Source: Nocardioides sp. REDSEA-S33_B3 | GTDB lineage: Bacteria > Actinomycetota > Actinomycetes > Propionibacteriales > Nocardioidaceae | Direction of reading: 5' to 3' | DNA length: 64,000 bases | Assembly: GCA_001627335.1 (NCBI GenBank) | Contig: LUPK01000054.1 | Location: forward strand, 100,886-164,885 | Part shown: one piece after another, positions 25,659 through 33,448 of the stretch | Position numbering within the stretch: the first letter of the stretch is position 1 | Layout of the letters: every line of letters starts with the position of its first letter | Notes under the pieces: model-generated | What the model was told of the DNA's origin: nothing | The model's database searches: none | The model's input: only the letters and a program-made list of their open reading frames with translations | Translations under genes and position numbers: made by a program

Positions 25659-25689
25659 GACCCCCCGGTCCGCGGGGGACCGGGGGGTC
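25659..25689. terminator. Strong GC hairpin after the cheR operon
   Basis: GACCCCCCGGTCC and GGACCGGGGGGTC pair perfectly (13 bp) around GCGGG. It stands 43 nt past the stop of the gene at 25732 and before the flgB promoter, so it should separate the two minus-strand operons. Confidence 0.8.
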
Positions 25690-25731
25690 GCGTGGTGGAG
25701 TCGCGGGCGCGTGCCCGACCTGACCGGTGGG

Positions 25732-26247
25732 TCAGGTCAGGACCACGGCCACCCGACCGGAGCCGTAGCCCGCGACGTCCACGTGGAAGTCGGCCCTGCG
25801 GCCGAGGACCTGGGTGCGGATGCGCGCGTCGGCGGGCACGTCCTGGCCCGAGGTGTGCGCGGAGTAGAGCTTGAGGTGTGCGGACTCCCCGACGTTGAAG
25901 ACCGAGGAGAAGACGTTGAAGACCTCCTGGAGACCCTCCCCGAGGATGTCGGGCAGGGCGCCGTCCTCGATCGCCTGCTCGGACCCGCTGGCGGGGACCA
26001 GGGCGAGCGCCGCGCCGGCGTGGGCGGAGAGCGGCAGGTCGAAGGCGACCACGGCGCGCACCACCAGCGAGTCGTCGACGAACTGCGCCACGCTGGCCGG
26101 GTAGTGCCCGTTCACGGCGAACGGGGGACCCGGCTCGAGCGTGACGTCGCGGTCCAGCAGGTCACCGAGGAGGTCGCGGACCTCCTTGGGCTCCGGCAGG
26201 TGGACCGGGCTGGTCCGGTCGGGTGCCTTCATCACCGGTGGCGTCAC
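25732..26247 (-). CDS. Protein of unknown function, possibly a divergent CheX/CheC-like domain
   Basis: A 171-residue protein, last gene of the cheR-cheY-cheX-regulator operon. GTG at 26247 overlaps the regulator stop (GTGA); an ATG at 26232 is also possible. The pattern of strands around one helix (LPDILGEGLQEVFNVFSSVFN) recalls CheC/CheX phosphatases, but the exact E-x2-N signature is not there. I do not recognise a family. A role in chemotaxis adaptation or in modifying CheY signalling is inferred from context only. Confidence 0.65.
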   Translation of the reverse strand: MTPPVMKAPDRTSPVHLPEPKEVRDLLGDLLDRDVTLEPGPPFAVNGHYPASVAQFVDDSLVVRAVVAFDLPLSAHAGAALALVPASGSEQAIEDGALPDILGEGLQEVFNVFSSVFNVGESAHLKLYSAHTSGQDVPADARIRTQVLGRRADFHVDVAGYGSGRVAVVLT

Positions 26248-26615
26248 GGGTGCGCGCCCAGCACGGCGCCGAGGGCCTCGTCGAAGCTCTCGGGGGTGAA
26301 GGGCTTGGCGATGAGGAACGCCGCACCGGCGGCCTCCGCCTGGGCGCGCATCGCCGGCGAGCCCTCGGAGGTGACGAAGCCGAACGGCACCGTCCCGCCC
26401 GACCCGCGCAGCGTCGTGAGGAAGTCGATGCCCGACATCTCGGGCATGTTCCAGTCCGACAGCACGAGGTCGGGGGCCTCGCGCTGCACCGCCTCGAGGC
26501 CCTCCCGGCCGTTCTCGGCCTCGACGATGTCGTGGCCGCCGTGACCGGACTGGCGCAGGGTGCGGATGACGATCTGGCGCATGACGCGGCTGTCGTCGAC
26601 GACGAGGATCTTCAT
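26244..26615 (-). CDS. Single-domain CheY-like response regulator
   Basis: A 123-residue receiver domain with phosphoacceptor D54 (LVLSDWNMPEMSG), acidic pair D7-D8, T/S switch in FVTSEGS and the conserved lysine in IAKPFTPESF. No output domain, so it acts as CheY or as a phosphate sink. It is one of two stand-alone receivers in this operon; which one binds FliM cannot be told from sequence. It lies 26 nt after cheX. Confidence 0.93.
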   Translation of the reverse strand: MKILVVDDSRVMRQIVIRTLRQSGHGGHDIVEAENGREGLEAVQREAPDLVLSDWNMPEMSGIDFLTTLRGSGGTVPFGFVTSEGSPAMRAQAEAAGAAFLIAKPFTPESFDEALGAVLGAHP

Positions 26616-26641
26616 CGGGGTGCTCCTTCGGTGGACCGTGC

Positions 26642-27106
26642 TCAGGACGGGTCGGCGGTGGGGGGCTGGTGGACCGTGACGACGACGGGCTCGCCGCGCC
26701 AGGTCAGCTCGAGACGGCAGACCTCGACCAGGTGCGACCCCGGTGAGATGTCGCCGTGGCCGACCAGCGGCAGCGAGAGGACGGCCGACCCGGCCATCAG
26801 GCTCTTCACGTTGCCGCCGACCATGTTGACCAGCTCGCCGAGGGCGTCGCGGAGGTCCTCGTCGGCGCAGTCCTCCACCGGGCACATCAGCATGGTCGAG
26901 GTGACGGCCTGCGCAGCCCCGTCGGTGAGGTTGACCGTGATCTGGGCGTCCCAGCCGCCGCTGACGGTGATGGCGGCCGACCAGCCTCCGGGTGGCATCG
27001 GCGTGGCCAGGGGCAGGATCGGCTCCTCGGCCCCGAGGAAGCTCGACCACACCTCCTCGACGACGGCGTGCACGTCCCCCAGGGACGGCTCGAGGGTGAC
27101 GGTCAT
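26642..27106 (-). CDS. cheX: Chemotaxis protein CheX-like phosphatase
   Basis: A 154-residue CheX/CheC-family protein. The active-site helix reads DALGELVNMVGGNVKSLM, with the E-x2-N residues that dephosphorylate CheY-P. Beta-rich flanks (WSAAITVSGGWDAQITVNL; VCRLELTWRGEPVVVTV) fit the fold. The ATG overlaps the cheY stop in an ATGA, consistent with a CheY-CheX signal-termination pair. Confidence 0.85.
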   Translation of the reverse strand: MTVTLEPSLGDVHAVVEEVWSSFLGAEEPILPLATPMPPGGWSAAITVSGGWDAQITVNLTDGAAQAVTSTMLMCPVEDCADEDLRDALGELVNMVGGNVKSLMAGSAVLSLPLVGHGDISPGSHLVEVCRLELTWRGEPVVVTVHQPPTADPS

Positions 27107-27486
27107 GCCGGTACCTCCTGGGCGACGAGCCCGAGGAGCTCCATCTTCTCGATGATCGCGTCGGGCGTGAACGGCTTGATGACGTACTCGTGGGCCCCGG
27201 CGGCCAGGGCCCGGACGATCTGGCCGTGCTCGCTCTCGGTGGTGACCATCATCAGGGTCACGTTGCGCCACCGGTCGTCGGCCCGGACCCGGGTGACGAA
27301 CGTGTAGCCGTCCATGAGCGGCATGTTCCAGTCGATGAGGCAGATGTCCGGCACCAGGCCGGCCTCCAGCACGTCGAGCGCCTCCTGGCCGTTGCCGGCC
27401 TCGGTGGTCTCGAAGCCGAGCTCGGTCACGATGCGGCGCAGGATGCTGCGCATCGTCTTGGAGTCGTCGATGATCAGGGCGTGCAC
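27103..27486 (-). CDS. cheY: Chemotaxis response regulator CheY
   Basis: A 127-residue receiver domain. Phosphoacceptor D52 (CLIDWNMPLMDG), acidic D7-D8, switch threonine in MVTTESEH, aromatic Y in HEYVIKPFTPD and lysine in IKPF. GTG start with AGGAG (acaggagcc) 6 nt upstream, 2 nt after the cheR stop. The place between cheR and cheX supports assignment as the CheY of this chemotaxis system; the second receiver at 26244 is a close alternative. Confidence 0.9.
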   Translation of the reverse strand: MHALIIDDSKTMRSILRRIVTELGFETTEAGNGQEALDVLEAGLVPDICLIDWNMPLMDGYTFVTRVRADDRWRNVTLMMVTTESEHGQIVRALAAGAHEYVIKPFTPDAIIEKMELLGLVAQEVPA

Positions 27487-27488
27487 GG

Positions 27489-28397
27489 TCAGGCTCCTGT
27501 CTGGCTGAGGGCGGGTGCGATGCTCCGGGCGACGCCCGCGGTCGCGCGGGCGGTGGTGGCGGCGAGGCTCCCGGCCGAATCGGTGGGGGACGCGCCACGG
27601 GGGCGGTGCATCCAGACCCGGCCCGCGGCCTCGCGGGTCCAGGCGTCGTCGAGGTCGAGGGTCGTCTCCGAGGACCCCAGCAGCAGGTAGCCGTCGGGGG
27701 AGATCCGGCTGCTGACGCGGCGCAGGATGTCGCGCTTGGTGTCCACGTCGAAGTAGATGAGGACGTTGCGCAGGAAGACGATGTCGAAGACCGGCATCGG
27801 CGGGAACGGCGCCGCGAGGTTGAGGTGCTGGGTGGTGACCATCGAGCGCAGCTCGGGGGAGACCTCCCACTCGTTCCCGGCCCGGGTGAACCACGTGACC
27901 AGGCGCTGGGCCGGCATGCCGCGGTTCATCTCCACCTGGGAGTAGCGGCCGGCCCGGACCCGCTCCAGCATCGAGGTGGAGACGTCGGTGGCGTGGATGC
28001 GGGCCGTCCAGCCCGGCGGCAGGTTCTCCTTCAGGAGCATGGTCAGGGAGTAGGCCTCCTGGCCGCTCGAGCACGCCGCCGACCAGATCTCGAGGTGCTT
28101 GACGTGCGCTCGTGCCTCGAGCAGCGGCGGCAGCATCGCCTCGGTGAAGGCCTGGTAGGGGGCGAGGTCGCGGAACCACGAGGTCTCGTTGATGGTCAAC
28201 GCGTCGATGGCCTTGGCCCGTTCGGACGGGTCACGGCCCAGGAGCGCGACGTAGCTGTCGACGTCCGGCTGGCCGGCGGAGCGGGCCAACGGGAGCAACC
28301 GTGCCTCGACGAGGTACTCCTTGCCCGGTTCACAGAGCATGGCAGTCTCTCGGCGCAGCAGGTCCGCCACGTAGGCGAAGCTGGTGGGGGAGATCAC
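27489..28397 (-). CDS. cheR: Chemotaxis methyltransferase CheR
   Basis: A 302-residue SAM-dependent glutamate methyltransferase for chemoreceptors. It has an N-terminal helical domain (to about 75), TINETSWFRD, the SAM loop EIWSAACSSGQEAYSL, HATDVSTSMLERVRAGRYSQ and DIVFLRNVLIYFD. The last 35 residues are an Ala/Thr-rich tail. GTG 28397 is placed exactly 7 nt after the sigma-28-like octamer, so a leaderless mRNA is predicted. It heads a five-gene signalling operon and is divergent from cheB. Confidence 0.95.
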   Translation of the reverse strand: MISPTSFAYVADLLRRETAMLCEPGKEYLVEARLLPLARSAGQPDVDSYVALLGRDPSERAKAIDALTINETSWFRDLAPYQAFTEAMLPPLLEARAHVKHLEIWSAACSSGQEAYSLTMLLKENLPPGWTARIHATDVSTSMLERVRAGRYSQVEMNRGMPAQRLVTWFTRAGNEWEVSPELRSMVTTQHLNLAAPFPPMPVFDIVFLRNVLIYFDVDTKRDILRRVSSRISPDGYLLLGSSETTLDLDDAWTREAAGRVWMHRPRGASPTDSAGSLAATTARATAGVARSIAPALSQTGA

Positions 28398-28404
28398 GCC
28401 GGTC

Positions 28405-28431
28405 CCATCGTCCCCGGCCGGGGGCACCTGA
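28405..28431 (-). promoter_or_regulatory. Sigma-28-type promoter of the cheR operon
   Basis: TCAG (28428-28431), 15 nt, GACGATGG (28405-28412; one mismatch to GCCGAT) on the minus strand, followed after 7 nt by the cheR GTG. Confidence 0.68.
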
Positions 28432-28491
28432 GACCGTCTAGACCTCGGGCGGTCGTCCTCGGGACCTTGGTCCCGGGTCGGAGCCGATGCC

Positions 28492-28518
28492 TCACGTCGA
28501 GCCGGCCGGGGCCGATCA
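28492..28518 (+). promoter_or_regulatory. Sigma-28-type promoter of cheB
   Basis: TCAC (28492-28495), 15 nt, GCCGATCA (28511-28518), then 7 nt to the GTG at 28526. It makes the ATG at 28487, which would lie upstream of the RNA start, unlikely as the translation start. Confidence 0.72.
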
Positions 28519-28525
28519 GACGCAC

Positions 28526-29569
28526 GTGATCCGTGCACTGGTGGTCGACGACTCGGCCGTGCTGCGTCGCCTCATCAGCAACGTCCTGGCCTCCGACCCC
28601 GAGATCGAGGTCGTGGGGACCGCGGTGGACGGGCTCGACGCCATCGAGAAGGCCGACGTCCTGCGCCCCGACGTGGTGACCCTCGACGTGGAGATGCCAC
28701 GGCTCGACGGCCTGGGCGCGGTGAAGGAGATCAGCAGCCGGCACCCGCGCCTGCCGGTCATCATGTTCAGCACCCTGACCGAGAAGGGCGCCAGCGCCAC
28801 GCTGCAGGCGCTGTCCAACGGGGCGAGCGACTACGTCGCGAAGCCCACCGGCGCGACGTCCTTCGCCGACGCGCTCGACATCGTGCGCGACGAGCTGCTG
28901 CCCCGGGTCAAGGCCCTGGTCGCGGCCCGGCGCATGGTGGCCGCCGCCCCGCCCCGCACCGTCGCCCCGGTCAAGGTCACCACGTCCCCCGAGGTGCTGG
29001 TGGTCGCCTGCTCGACCGGCGGGCCCGACGCCCTCTCGGCCGTGCTGGCCGAGCTGCCCTCGTCCTTCGCGCTGCCCGTCCTGGTCACCCAGCACATGCC
29101 GCCGGTCTTCACGACCCAGTTCGCCACGCGGCTGGACCGGGTCTCGCCGCTGCAGGTGCGCGAGGCCGCGGACGGCGACGTCGTACGCCGTGGGAAGGTG
29201 CTGCTCGCGCCCGGGGACTTCCACCTGCGGCTCTCCCGGTCCGCGGGCGTGGTGCGGGCGACGCTCGACCAGGGCCCGCGCGAGAACTTCTGCCGTCCCG
29301 CGGCCGACCCGCTGCTGCGCTCGGCCGCTCAGGTCTACGGCCCCGGCGTGCTCTGCCTGGTGCTCACCGGCATGGGCTCGGACGGTCTCGAGGGCGCCCG
29401 CACGGTCGTCGACCAGGGCGGTCGGGTCGTCGTCCAGGACGCCGCCACCTCGGTGGTGTGGGGCATGCCCGGTGCCGTCGCCACCGCGGGGCTGGCCCAC
29501 GAGGTGCTGCCGCTCGGCTCGATCGCGGCGAGGCTGGCTGCGCTCAGCGGGGCCGTCGCGATCGGCTGA
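28526..29569 (+). CDS. cheB: Chemotaxis protein-glutamate methylesterase CheB
   Basis: A 347-residue receiver plus methylesterase. Receiver: D9-D10 and phosphoacceptor D54 (VTLDVEMPRLDG), K in VAKPTG. Catalytic domain from about 165: active-site Ser in VVACSTGGPDAL, His in LVTQHMPP, Asp in LVLTGMGSDGLEGA. I start it at GTG 28526 (VIRALVVDDSAVLRR), which matches the usual CheB N-terminus and lies 7 nt after the promoter octamer; an ATG at 28487 would add 13 residues. It is monocistronic and divergent from cheR. Confidence 0.95.
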   Translation: MIRALVVDDSAVLRRLISNVLASDPEIEVVGTAVDGLDAIEKADVLRPDVVTLDVEMPRLDGLGAVKEISSRHPRLPVIMFSTLTEKGASATLQALSNGASDYVAKPTGATSFADALDIVRDELLPRVKALVAARRMVAAAPPRTVAPVKVTTSPEVLVVACSTGGPDALSAVLAELPSSFALPVLVTQHMPPVFTTQFATRLDRVSPLQVREAADGDVVRRGKVLLAPGDFHLRLSRSAGVVRATLDQGPRENFCRPAADPLLRSAAQVYGPGVLCLVLTGMGSDGLEGARTVVDQGGRVVVQDAATSVVWGMPGAVATAGLAHEVLPLGSIAARLAALSGAVAIG

Positions 29570-29585
29570 GGCCCGACGACCTCCG

Positions 29586-29819
29586 TCAGGACCGCTTGCG
29601 CAGGGCCTCGGCGAGGTTGGCGACGGCGTCCTCACCGGGGGACGCGGCCGCCTGGTTGCTGTTGGTGACCTCCGCCAGGAGCTCGGCGCGGTTGACCGCG
29701 ACCGAGCGGGGCGCGTCGATGCCGATCCGCACGACGTCGCCGCGGACCTCCAGCACGGTCACGGTGATGTCGTCGCCGATGACGACGCTCTCACCGACGC
29801 GGCGGCTCAGGACCAGCAT
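29586..29819 (-). CDS. csrA: Translational regulator CsrA
   Basis: A 77-residue RNA-binding protein. The core [23 protein letters not shown] and [19 protein letters not shown] carries the RNA-contacting residues (R44 region). The Ala-rich tail is slightly longer than in enterics. It is the last gene after fliW; in Bacillus FliW sequesters CsrA until flagellin is secreted. A likely target here is the fliC leader, whose AGGAAGGGA overlaps the ribosome site. Confidence 0.95.
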   Translation of the reverse strand: MLVLSRRVGESVVIGDDITVTVLEVRGDVVRIGIDAPRSVAVNRAELLAEVTNSNQAAASPGEDAVANLAEALRKRS

Positions 29820-29858
29820 GGGGCAACGCTACCGGGCGTGGTGGTGGCCGGTGGTCAA

Positions 29859-30329
29859 TCAGGCCACCAACGGCGTGGTCGTGGACAGCGCGGGGTCGTC
29901 GAGCACGACCTGGCGAGCGCGCTGGGTGCGGGTGTTGACCAGCAGCGGGGCCAGCAGGTTGGCGGTCGTGGAGACCAGGCTCTCGCCGGCGGTGAGGATG
30001 CTGAGCAGGAGCACGTCGTCCGCGGTGGTCACCCCGAGCTCGGCGGCGGTGGCGTCGTCGATGACCGGCGCGTAGTCGGGGAAGAACGCGTGCGGCGGGA
30101 CCACGAGGAAGCGCAGGTCGGGGTCGTCGAGCGAGCGCAGCGCGCACAGCACGCCGTCGTCGTCGAGGCGGACCAGGGCGAAGCGCACGTGGGTGGGGAA
30201 GCCGGGCAGCGGCCGCACCAGCTCGATGACCGGCAGGTCCGGGACCGTCGGGTCGGCGTCCGTGGTCATGCCCGTGCGGTCCTCCTCGGCTGCGGTGCCG
30301 GCGCCCTCGGCCGGCCTGGTGGCGATCAT
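29859..30329 (-). CDS. fliW: Flagellar assembly factor FliW
   Basis: A 156-residue CsrA antagonist. Conserved stretches: IELVRPLPGFPTHVRFALVRLDD, DLRFLVVPPHAFFPDYAPVIDD and ANLLAPLLVNTRTQRARQVVL. ATG 30329 overlaps the flgL stop (ATGA); an ATG at 30269 would remove a 20-residue Ala/Glu-rich extension. csrA follows after 39 nt, the usual partner arrangement. Confidence 0.93.
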   Translation of the reverse strand: MIATRPAEGAGTAAEEDRTGMTTDADPTVPDLPVIELVRPLPGFPTHVRFALVRLDDDGVLCALRSLDDPDLRFLVVPPHAFFPDYAPVIDDATAAELGVTTADDVLLLSILTAGESLVSTTANLLAPLLVNTRTQRARQVVLDDPALSTTTPLVA

Positions 30330-31213
30330 CGCAGAAGGTCCACGAGGCTCGGCTGCATGACCCGCGCGGTCGAGGCGAGGGCTGCTTGGTAGGCCACCTC
30401 GTGCATCTGCAGGTCGACCATCGCCTTGGGAAGGTCGGTGTCCTCCACCTCCGACAGCGCCGAGCGCAGGGTGACCAGCGCGTCCTGGCCCTTGCGCTCC
30501 GCGGCGTCCACCCGGTTGTACGACGCACCGACCGCGGCCTGGGCGTCGCTGACCGCGCGCTGACGGTCGGTGATCGCGGAGATCCCGGCCTGGATGCCGG
30601 CCTTGTCGCCGAGGCGCAGGGCGTTCTCCAGGGCGGTCAGGTCGTCGAAGAGGTTGGCGCCGTTCGGGCCGACGACGGTGGTGCCGCTGACGTCGATGCG
30701 CACCTTCACCCCGTCGGCGACGCTGCGCTGCACCGGGGCGTCGGCGCCGACGTACGCGCCACTGGCGTCGAAGGCCTCGGACCCGGCCGTGACGCCGCCG
30801 AAGATCGGCCGGTCGAGGTAGGTGGTGTTGGCCTGGGCCAGCAGCCCCTCGCGGATCTGGGCGACCTCGGTGGCCAGCGCCTCGCTGCTGGTGCCGGTGA
30901 TGGAGGCGTTGGCACCCTGCAGGGCCAGCTCGCTGACCCGGCGCAGGTTGTCGGCCATGCCGCTCAGCGTGGTGTCGGTGACGTCGAGCCACCCCAGGCC
31001 GTTCTGCGCGTTGCGCACGTGCTGCTGGGTCTCGGCCAGCTGCACGCGGATCTTCATCGACGTCGTCGCGTCGGTGGGGGAGTCCGAGGGCCGGTTGAGG
31101 TTCTTGCCGGTGGACAGCTTCTCCTGGGTCTGGGCCAGGCGGTCGAGCCCGGCCTGCAAGGAGGTCAGCGACCTGTTCGTCACCATGTTCTGGGTGACGC
31201 GGATCATCGCCAT
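30326..31213 (-). CDS. flgL: Flagellar hook-associated protein 3 FlgL
   Basis: A 295-residue junction protein between hook and filament. The N-terminus (RVTQNMVTNRSLTSLQAGLDRLAQTQEKLSTGKNLNRPSDSP) and C-terminus (YQAALASTARVMQPSLVDLLR) are flagellin-like helices. Length is typical of FlgL. It overlaps flgK by one base (TGATG). Confidence 0.96.
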   Translation of the reverse strand: MAMIRVTQNMVTNRSLTSLQAGLDRLAQTQEKLSTGKNLNRPSDSPTDATTSMKIRVQLAETQQHVRNAQNGLGWLDVTDTTLSGMADNLRRVSELALQGANASITGTSSEALATEVAQIREGLLAQANTTYLDRPIFGGVTAGSEAFDASGAYVGADAPVQRSVADGVKVRIDVSGTTVVGPNGANLFDDLTALENALRLGDKAGIQAGISAITDRQRAVSDAQAAVGASYNRVDAAERKGQDALVTLRSALSEVEDTDLPKAMVDLQMHEVAYQAALASTARVMQPSLVDLLR

Positions 31214-32601
31214 CAGCCGATTCCTGTCCTGTTGATGAGGGTGTCGAGGACGCTGTCCATGACCGACATGACGCGGGCGGCGGCCTCGTAGGCGCGTTGC
31301 GCGGTGAGCATCGCGACGGTCTCCTCGTCGAGGTTGACCCCCGAGAGCTGCTCGCGCGCGGAGTCGACCTGCGTGGTGAGCAGCGACTGGGTGCGCACGA
31401 GGCGCTGGGCGGAGGCGACCTCGGTGCCGAAGCCGTTGACCAGCCGCTGGTACGACCCCTCGGGGGTGCCCGCGGTGCCGATCACGTCGGCGTTGCTGCC
31501 GTCGAGCACCCCGCCGGGCAGCGAGGACGCGGCGACCTGGCGGGCGGTGACGGCCACGGTCAGCGTGGCGGCCGGGTCCGCGGGGTCGTAGGAGAAGAAG
31601 GCGGTGCCCGTCGTGCCGTCGAGGTCGTAGCCCGCGGCGTGGACGGCGTTGACGCTGTCGGCCAGGTCGCGCGCGACCGCGCCCAGCCCGGCGGCGTACG
31701 CCGGCAGGGTGGTGTTGAGGAGGTCGGCCGAGGCCCCGACCTCGCCGCGCACGTCAGCGGTGAGCGTCGTGCTGGTCGCGCCGTGGTCGATCGCGAAGGT
31801 GACGGGGGAGCCGTCCGGGCCGCCGGAGGCCGTGACGCCCGTCGCGATCCGCAGGGTGCCGGCGGTGGAGCCCGACACCAGGGAGACGCCGGCGACGCTC
31901 ACGGTCATCGTGCCGTCGGGCTGCAGGAGCCCGACGCCGCCGGTGAGCTCGGCCAGCCTGAGGCCGAGCACGTCGCGGGTGTCGGCGAGGTCGGAGACGT
32001 CCACGCCGTCGAGCGCCGCGGTGGCGATGGCCCGGTTGGTGGCGGCGAGCTCCGTGGCCACGGTGTCGACCTCGGCGACCGAGCCCTGCAGCGTGAGGCG
32101 CTGCGTGGTCATCTCGGCGGAGACGTTGGCGGCCTGTGCGGCGAGCGCCCCGGCGAGGGACTCGGCCCGGGCCAGCACCTGGCCGCGGGCGGCGGTGCCG
32201 CCGGGGTCGTTGGCGAGGTCCTGCCAGGAGCTGCGGAAGTCGGCCATCGCGGCGGAGACGCCGGAGTCACCGGGCTCACCCACCCCGCTCTCCATCCGGG
32301 CCAGCGCGGTGGCCCGCAGCTGGAGGTAGGAGAGCGAGGAGTGCTCCGTGCGAGCCCGGTTGTCGAGCAGCGCGTCGTTCATGCGGACGATGGAGGAGGT
32401 GCGCACGCCGGAGCCGGCACCCTCGTAGGTCGACCAGCGGGCGGGGACGACCGGGGCACCCATCGACTCGCCGTCCACGCGGCGGCGGTTGTAGCCCTCG
32501 GTCGCGACATTGGCGATGTTGTGGCTCGCCACGTCCATCGCGACGCGGTTGTACCTCAGCGCACTGAGTGCGGTGTTGAGGGAGGACAGGGTGCCGGACA
32601 T
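31213..32601 (-). CDS. flgK: Flagellar hook-associated protein 1 FlgK
   Basis: A 462-residue first hook-filament junction protein. N-terminal rod-type motif (SLNTALSALRYNRVAMDVASHNIANVATEGYNRR) and C-terminal helix (LDEETVAMLTAQRAYEAAARVMSVMDSVLDTLIN). The middle carries Ala/Thr-rich variable domains. It follows flgN by 3 nt. Confidence 0.96.
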   Translation of the reverse strand: MSGTLSSLNTALSALRYNRVAMDVASHNIANVATEGYNRRRVDGESMGAPVVPARWSTYEGAGSGVRTSSIVRMNDALLDNRARTEHSSLSYLQLRATALARMESGVGEPGDSGVSAAMADFRSSWQDLANDPGGTAARGQVLARAESLAGALAAQAANVSAEMTTQRLTLQGSVAEVDTVATELAATNRAIATAALDGVDVSDLADTRDVLGLRLAELTGGVGLLQPDGTMTVSVAGVSLVSGSTAGTLRIATGVTASGGPDGSPVTFAIDHGATSTTLTADVRGEVGASADLLNTTLPAYAAGLGAVARDLADSVNAVHAAGYDLDGTTGTAFFSYDPADPAATLTVAVTARQVAASSLPGGVLDGSNADVIGTAGTPEGSYQRLVNGFGTEVASAQRLVRTQSLLTTQVDSAREQLSGVNLDEETVAMLTAQRAYEAAARVMSVMDSVLDTLINRTGIG

Positions 32602-32604
32602 GGG

Positions 32605-33081
32605 TCAGAGCGCGCTGTCGAAGAGTCGGGCGACCGGCGTACCGCCCACGGCGCTGCCGTCGGGGGAGTAGCCGTCGGTGGAGTCGCCGAGGTCGGCCAG
32701 CGCCTCCCGGGCCTGGCGGTAGCCCTGGGTGAGCAGGTCGCGGTTGGAGTCGGCGAGGGCGGTGATTTGGCGCGTGGAGGAGGCGAAGGCCTCCCGGTGC
32801 TCGTGCAGGATCGTCGACCACGGCTCCGGTGCCGCGTCGGCGAGCTGGCGCAGCGACGGGTTGGGCGGGCAGCCGATCTCGGCGGCCGCGGCGTCGGCGG
32901 CGGTGGCGCGCAGGACCTCGGTCTCGCGCAGCGTCTCCAGCACGGCCTCGACGTCACGGGCGGCCCGCATCAGGTGCTCGGTGCGGTTGCTGGCCAGCAC
33001 CAGCTGCTCCACCTCGAGCCGGTAGTGGAGGGTGTCGAGCAGCTCACGCTCGCGCCACAGGACGAGGCACAGCTTCTCCAT
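32605..33081 (-). CDS. flgN: Flagellar export chaperone FlgN
   Basis: A 158-residue helical protein. N-terminal MEKLCLVLWRERELLDTLHYRLEVEQLVLASNRTEHL is the FlgN-family helix, and the gene stands directly before its clients flgK and flgL. ATG 33081 sits about 74 nt after a sigma-28-type promoter. Sequence similarity in this family is low, so assignment rests on the helix pattern and position. Confidence 0.85.
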   Translation of the reverse strand: MEKLCLVLWRERELLDTLHYRLEVEQLVLASNRTEHLMRAARDVEAVLETLRETEVLRATAADAAAAEIGCPPNPSLRQLADAAPEPWSTILHEHREAFASSTRQITALADSNRDLLTQGYRQAREALADLGDSTDGYSPDGSAVGGTPVARLFDSAL

Positions 33082-33154
33082 GGTGGGCTCCGACTCTGCT
33101 CGACGGAGACTCCCCCCGTGGGGCCTCCTGGGACGGCACACGCTGCCGAGGCTC

Positions 33155-33181
33155 CAGTCGGCTCCCGGTCAAGGGACTTGA
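33155..33181 (-). promoter_or_regulatory. Sigma-28-type promoter of flgN-flgK-flgL-fliW-csrA
   Basis: TCAA (33178-33181), 15 nt, GCCGACTG (33155-33162) on the minus strand. The octamer has one change (GCCGAC for GCCGAT). It lies in the 367-bp divergent gap between flgN and fliA. Confidence 0.65.
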
Positions 33182-33318
33182 GGACTTCCGGAGGGCGTGT
33201 CCGGAGGGGATGCAGGACCCAGGCCCGATATTCACGGCTTGCAGGCGGGATCGGGACCGGCATGTGAGGAACGCGTGAGGTGGTCTCTCGGACGGCTGGT
33301 CTAGCCCCTTCGGGCCAG

Positions 33319-33345
33319 TCCGGTCCAAAACCCTGTCGCCGATCG
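33319..33345 (+). promoter_or_regulatory. Candidate sigma-28-type promoter of fliA
   Basis: TCCG (33319-33322), 15 nt, GCCGATCG (33338-33345), about 103 nt before the fliA GTG. The -35 differs from the TCA consensus of the others. If real, the sigma factor drives its own gene. Confidence 0.5.
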
Positions 33346-33448
33346 GTAAAGCGGCGCAACCTGTGACATGTGTCCCGGTCTGGGAGGTCCGAGACACACC
33401 CCGTTGGTCAGGGAGGGCCAGCGGTTGGGAGCACTGAGGGAGGCTCGC

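Noticed and set aside
28487..28525. ATG at 28487 as start of cheB
   Set aside because: It lies upstream of the predicted RNA start; GTG 28526 gives the canonical N-terminus and the recurrent 7-nt spacing.
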